Assembly (NCBI GenBank): GCA_020634035.1
Contig: JACKCM010000001.1
Location: 310,001 to 374,000 of the forward strand
Reading direction: 5' to 3'
DNA: 64,000 nucleotides
Source: Candidatus Obscuribacterales bacterium
GTDB lineage: Bacteria > Cyanobacteriota > Vampirovibrionia > Obscuribacterales > Obscuribacteraceae
A program made the position numbers and the translations under genes. Shown in pieces: positions 60,121 through 64,000 of this stretch. The notes beneath the pieces are model-generated. The model searched no databases. It was given only the letters and a program-made list of their open reading frames with translations, and was not told the origin of the DNA. Within the stretch, counting starts at the first letter, position 1, and each line of letters starts with the position of its first letter.

Positions 60121-60248
60121 CAGATCTACCAATTCTCCCTTTATGGCAGCGGCACTCAACTAGCTTGCAGCCAATGACTACCGATAACCATTCTTGACAT
60201 CTAAAGCCTTACAAACAGAGGCTTTTCGGAGAACCGGAGACAGCCTTG

Positions 60249-60656
60249 ATGTCAAGCGTTTCACCACTTGCGCTAATTGCTTACAGGGCAATCAAGAATT
60301 TCCTAAAGGGTGATCCAGGCGCCATAAAAGGCAGAAAATACGGGGAAACCCGAAGCCCCTTGACAGCCCGGGTTTGCGCAATCGGTTTAATGTCTTATTT
60401 GTTATCTAGTGAGCTTGCCCAGTTGCTTGAATATGTACTGAATGAGTTCTTAGATTCATACAGTCTATTTTGCTTACATCTGGTCTGTGATCCCCGACAA
60501 AGCCGTTTCCTCTTAATTCTTAGAAGCGAAAACCAATCAAAACTCGTGCCCACGCGCGAGGAGGTAGACAGGGATCTTTACCAGAACCAGAAGTTTCTGC
60601 AGCCTTACCACCAGAAATACAACGGTCGACACTCTCGACCAGACATGCAGTACTGA
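60249..60656 (+). CDS. doubtful ORF, possible small protein
   Basis: 135 aa. CGGAG stands about 10 bp before the ATG. Codon use differs from its neighbours (many rare TTA/CTA/AGG/CGA codons) and no domain is visible. It might be a horizontally acquired or decaying gene, or chance. Included at low confidence because nothing else explains the stretch. Confidence 0.25.
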   Translation: MSSVSPLALIAYRAIKNFLKGDPGAIKGRKYGETRSPLTARVCAIGLMSYLLSSELAQLLEYVLNEFLDSYSLFCLHLVCDPRQSRFLLILRSENQSKLVPTREEVDRDLYQNQKFLQPYHQKYNGRHSRPDMQY

Positions 60657-60773
60657 GTGCTCTTCAGAGTCTCGGTAGTGGCGTGGAACGCGGTGGTTCA
60701 GCATTGCTCAGACGGCATGACAAACCGTTCATCGTAGCTCGGCTGCCTGACCAAATCTATATCAACCATCGGA

Positions 60774-60798
60774 CGCCGGAGAACATCTTTTTCCGGCG
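60774..60798 (+). promoter_or_regulatory. leader hairpin of gene 60829
   Basis: CGCCGGA (60774-60780) and TCCGGCG (60792-60798), loop GAACATCTTTT; the SD AAGGAG begins about 20 nt later. Confidence 0.55.
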
Positions 60799-60828
60799 GC
60801 CACAGACTGCTAACAAAGGAGCACTCCA

Positions 60829-61383
60829 ATGAACAAAACAACAAACACCGCCCGTGCTCTTCAGAAGACCAAGGGAAAGGCCATCAAAGGCCTGAAAGCC
60901 TACATCAAAGCCCTGGAGCTGGCTGAAGGAACGCGTGTGAGCCAACAGAAGTACCGCTACGAGATTTCGACCGACGGTGCTTCTGCGCGAATTTTCACCG
61001 CTGGCGACAACCAGACCGTGGAAGGAACCGAACGGTCCCTCACGGAATGGTCATCCATCGGTGCGCCGGCCCGGCATGCCCTCATCGGTCTGCGCTACAC
61101 GAAAGAGCAGATCGAGAGAACCGAAGCCAGGGTTCTCTACACCCTCAACGTGATCACCCAGGAAGCGCACATCTCCCGCGACGGAGAAGTCCTCACCGCC
61201 TATCCCACCACCATCGACGCGTGGGCAGAGATCGGCAAAGAGGTCGAGCGCCGTGAGTTCGAAAGCCATCGTGCCGCCAAGGAATACAACAACCTTGACG
61301 CCATCGACTTCGTTCTCTCCAACATGGTCCGCTGGGGCATCATCCGGTCGAAGACCAAGCCGGATTCATCCGAAGAGATCTAA
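60829..61383 (+). CDS. soluble protein, unknown
   Basis: 184 aa with SD AAAGGAG. Basic N-terminus (ARALQKTKGKAIKGLKAY), then an alpha/beta middle (YRYEISTDGASARIFTAGDN, GAPARHALIGLRYTKEQIE) and a helical end with SHRAAKEYNNLDAIDFVLSNMVRWGII. No membrane segment. It precedes ftsH by 87 bp with a hairpin between. No family recognised. Confidence 0.7.
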   Translation: MNKTTNTARALQKTKGKAIKGLKAYIKALELAEGTRVSQQKYRYEISTDGASARIFTAGDNQTVEGTERSLTEWSSIGAPARHALIGLRYTKEQIERTEARVLYTLNVITQEAHISRDGEVLTAYPTTIDAWAEIGKEVERREFESHRAAKEYNNLDAIDFVLSNMVRWGIIRSKTKPDSSEEI

Positions 61384-61417
61384 CCCGGGTGGAGATGAAC
61401 TCTTCCCCCTACAGTCA

Positions 61418-61452
61418 CAGCATGCCCAGGTCGAAAGACCGAAGGCAGGCTG
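61418..61452 (+). promoter_or_regulatory. leader hairpin of ftsH
   Basis: CAGC-A-TGCC (61418-61426) pairs with GGCA-G-GCTG (61444-61452), enclosing GGTC-GAAA-GACC (61429-61440) with a GNRA loop. SD GGAG follows at about 61458. Confidence 0.6.
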
Positions 61453-61470
61453 AACTCTGGAGTCAAACCC

Positions 61471-63432
<1,962 letters not shown>

Positions 63433-63451
63433 GCCGAACTCTGACTTAATC

Positions 63452-63484
63452 GCTGGCGGCATGAAGTCTTTTCATGCCGCCAGC
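63452..63484 (+). promoter_or_regulatory. hairpin between ftsH and rseP
   Basis: GCTGGCGGCATGAA (63452-63465) and TTCATGCCGCCAGC (63471-63484), 14 bp perfect, loop GTCTT. CCCCTTCAAC follows, no T-tract. Confidence 0.7.
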
Positions 63485-63533
63485 CCCTTCAACAGAACAA
63501 CTCAGAACTTATCTGCGTAAAAGGTAAACGAAT

Positions 63534-64000
63534 ATGCTGGATCTACTTTCCACATCTGGTATTCCCGGGATTGCCGCCATGGTTCTCGGGCTGATGTTTC
63601 TGATTCTGGTGCACGAGTTCGGGCACTGGATCGTTGCAAGAATGTTCGGCTTCAAGACGCCGGTTTTCTCTATCGGCTTCGGCAAGCGGGAATGGTCCTG
63701 GGTGATCGGAACCTTCTGGGAAACCGAGTTCCGTCTGAGCCCGATTCTCCTGGGCGGCTATGTCTCCATCCCTGAGCTTCAGGACGAGACCACCGCCAAG
63801 GAACTCATGAAGGACTCTCCCGAAGCCCAGAACCTGAAGGTCTTCCCTGTCTGGCAGCGCATGCTCGTGGCCGTGGCAGGCGTGGTGATGAACATCATCA
63901 CCGCCTTCATCATCTTCGCCTCGCTGCTCTACTTCATCGGGCAGCCGACGGCCGAAATCACCGGCACGAAGATCACGGCGGTCAGCCCTCAACAGGTTAC
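63534..64000 (+). CDS. rseP: site-2-type membrane metalloprotease (RseP/M50), 5' part
   Basis: The first 155 codons; the gene runs off the window. ATG at 63534 with AAAGGT upstream. HExxH is in LILVHEFGHWIVARMFG within the first membrane segment. GFGKREWSW, FRLSPILLGGYVSIPE and a second membrane segment (MLVAVAGVVMNIITAFIIFASLLYF) follow as in RseP. A PDZ domain seems to begin at GTKITAVSPQQV. It cuts membrane-bound anti-sigma factors or signal-peptide remnants. The distance from ftsH is 101 bp. Confidence 0.9.
   Translation, partial: MLDLLSTSGIPGIAAMVLGLMFLILVHEFGHWIVARMFGFKTPVFSIGFGKREWSWVIGTFWETEFRLSPILLGGYVSIPELQDETTAKELMKDSPEAQNLKVFPVWQRMLVAVAGVVMNIITAFIIFASLLYFIGQPTAEITGTKITAVSPQQV

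Overview
The window reads as chromosomal DNA of a free-living, non-photosynthetic-looking bacterium. Several genes have relatives that are prominent in the cyanobacterial lineage: an R3H-domain AAA ATPase of the Ycf45 type, a BtpA/SgcQ protein and a DUF4388 (PATAN-type) protein. With the low gene density and many orphan small proteins this makes a deep-branching relative of Cyanobacteria (Vampirovibrionia/Melainabacteria, perhaps Obscuribacterales) my best guess. That placement is inference and was not tested. There is no rRNA, tRNA or CRISPR array, and one insertion sequence (IS1380 family).

Layout. 0.1-6.3 kb: a plus-strand run of orphan membrane and envelope proteins, a membrane-anchored zinc-ribbon NUDIX hydrolase, a thioredoxin-fold protein and an isochorismatase-like hydrolase. 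6.5-15.5 kb: a DUF900-type alpha/beta hydrolase converging on a Kef-type antiporter, a four-S1-domain RNA-binding protein, a single receiver domain and a large membrane protein. 16.3-20.2 kb: orphan small proteins, a GNAT acetyltransferase and a CPBP (CAAX) protease. 20.4-21.9 kb: the IS. 22.2-29.4 kb (minus): nucleoside transporter, Xaa-Pro aminopeptidase, M16 double-domain peptidase and S41 protease. 30.4-36.3 kb: a PGM1-like ATP-grasp ligase, folC, an aminotransferase and adk. 37.0-40.2 kb: a tandem array of small acidic proteins, each behind a structured leader. 40.3-46.3 kb: an acidic RHH-like protein with an overlapping upstream ORF, then an Orn/Lys/Arg decarboxylase translationally coupled to the R3H ATPase, and a HAD hydrolase. 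47-52 kb: an orphan, a HAD hydrolase, a long TruD-type pseudouridine synthase and a tyrosine recombinase with changed catalytic residues. 51.9-60.1 kb: tldE-tldD, an esterase, proS, DUF4388, an SGNH-like protein and BtpA. 60.8-64 kb: an orphan, ftsH and the start of rseP.

Three non-coding patterns stand out. (1) At the ends of transcription units a 15-bp AT-rich inverted repeat, about A(C/T)TATnnnnnATAGT, recurs about 7-20 bp beyond the T-tract of intrinsic terminators. There are about thirteen instances, including three between convergent genes where no promoter is needed. (2) A nearly invariant ~102-nt leader with three stacked hairpins stands before five small genes of two unrelated protein families, within tandem duplications. 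(3) Almost every gap between co-directional genes holds one strong hairpin without a T-tract, close to the next ribosome-binding site.

Protein quality control is strongly represented: M24, M16, S41, TldD/E, CPBP, FtsH and RseP. FtsH and RseP are adjacent. Coordinates of starts were moved to the best Shine-Dalgarno/ATG wherever the sequence allowed.
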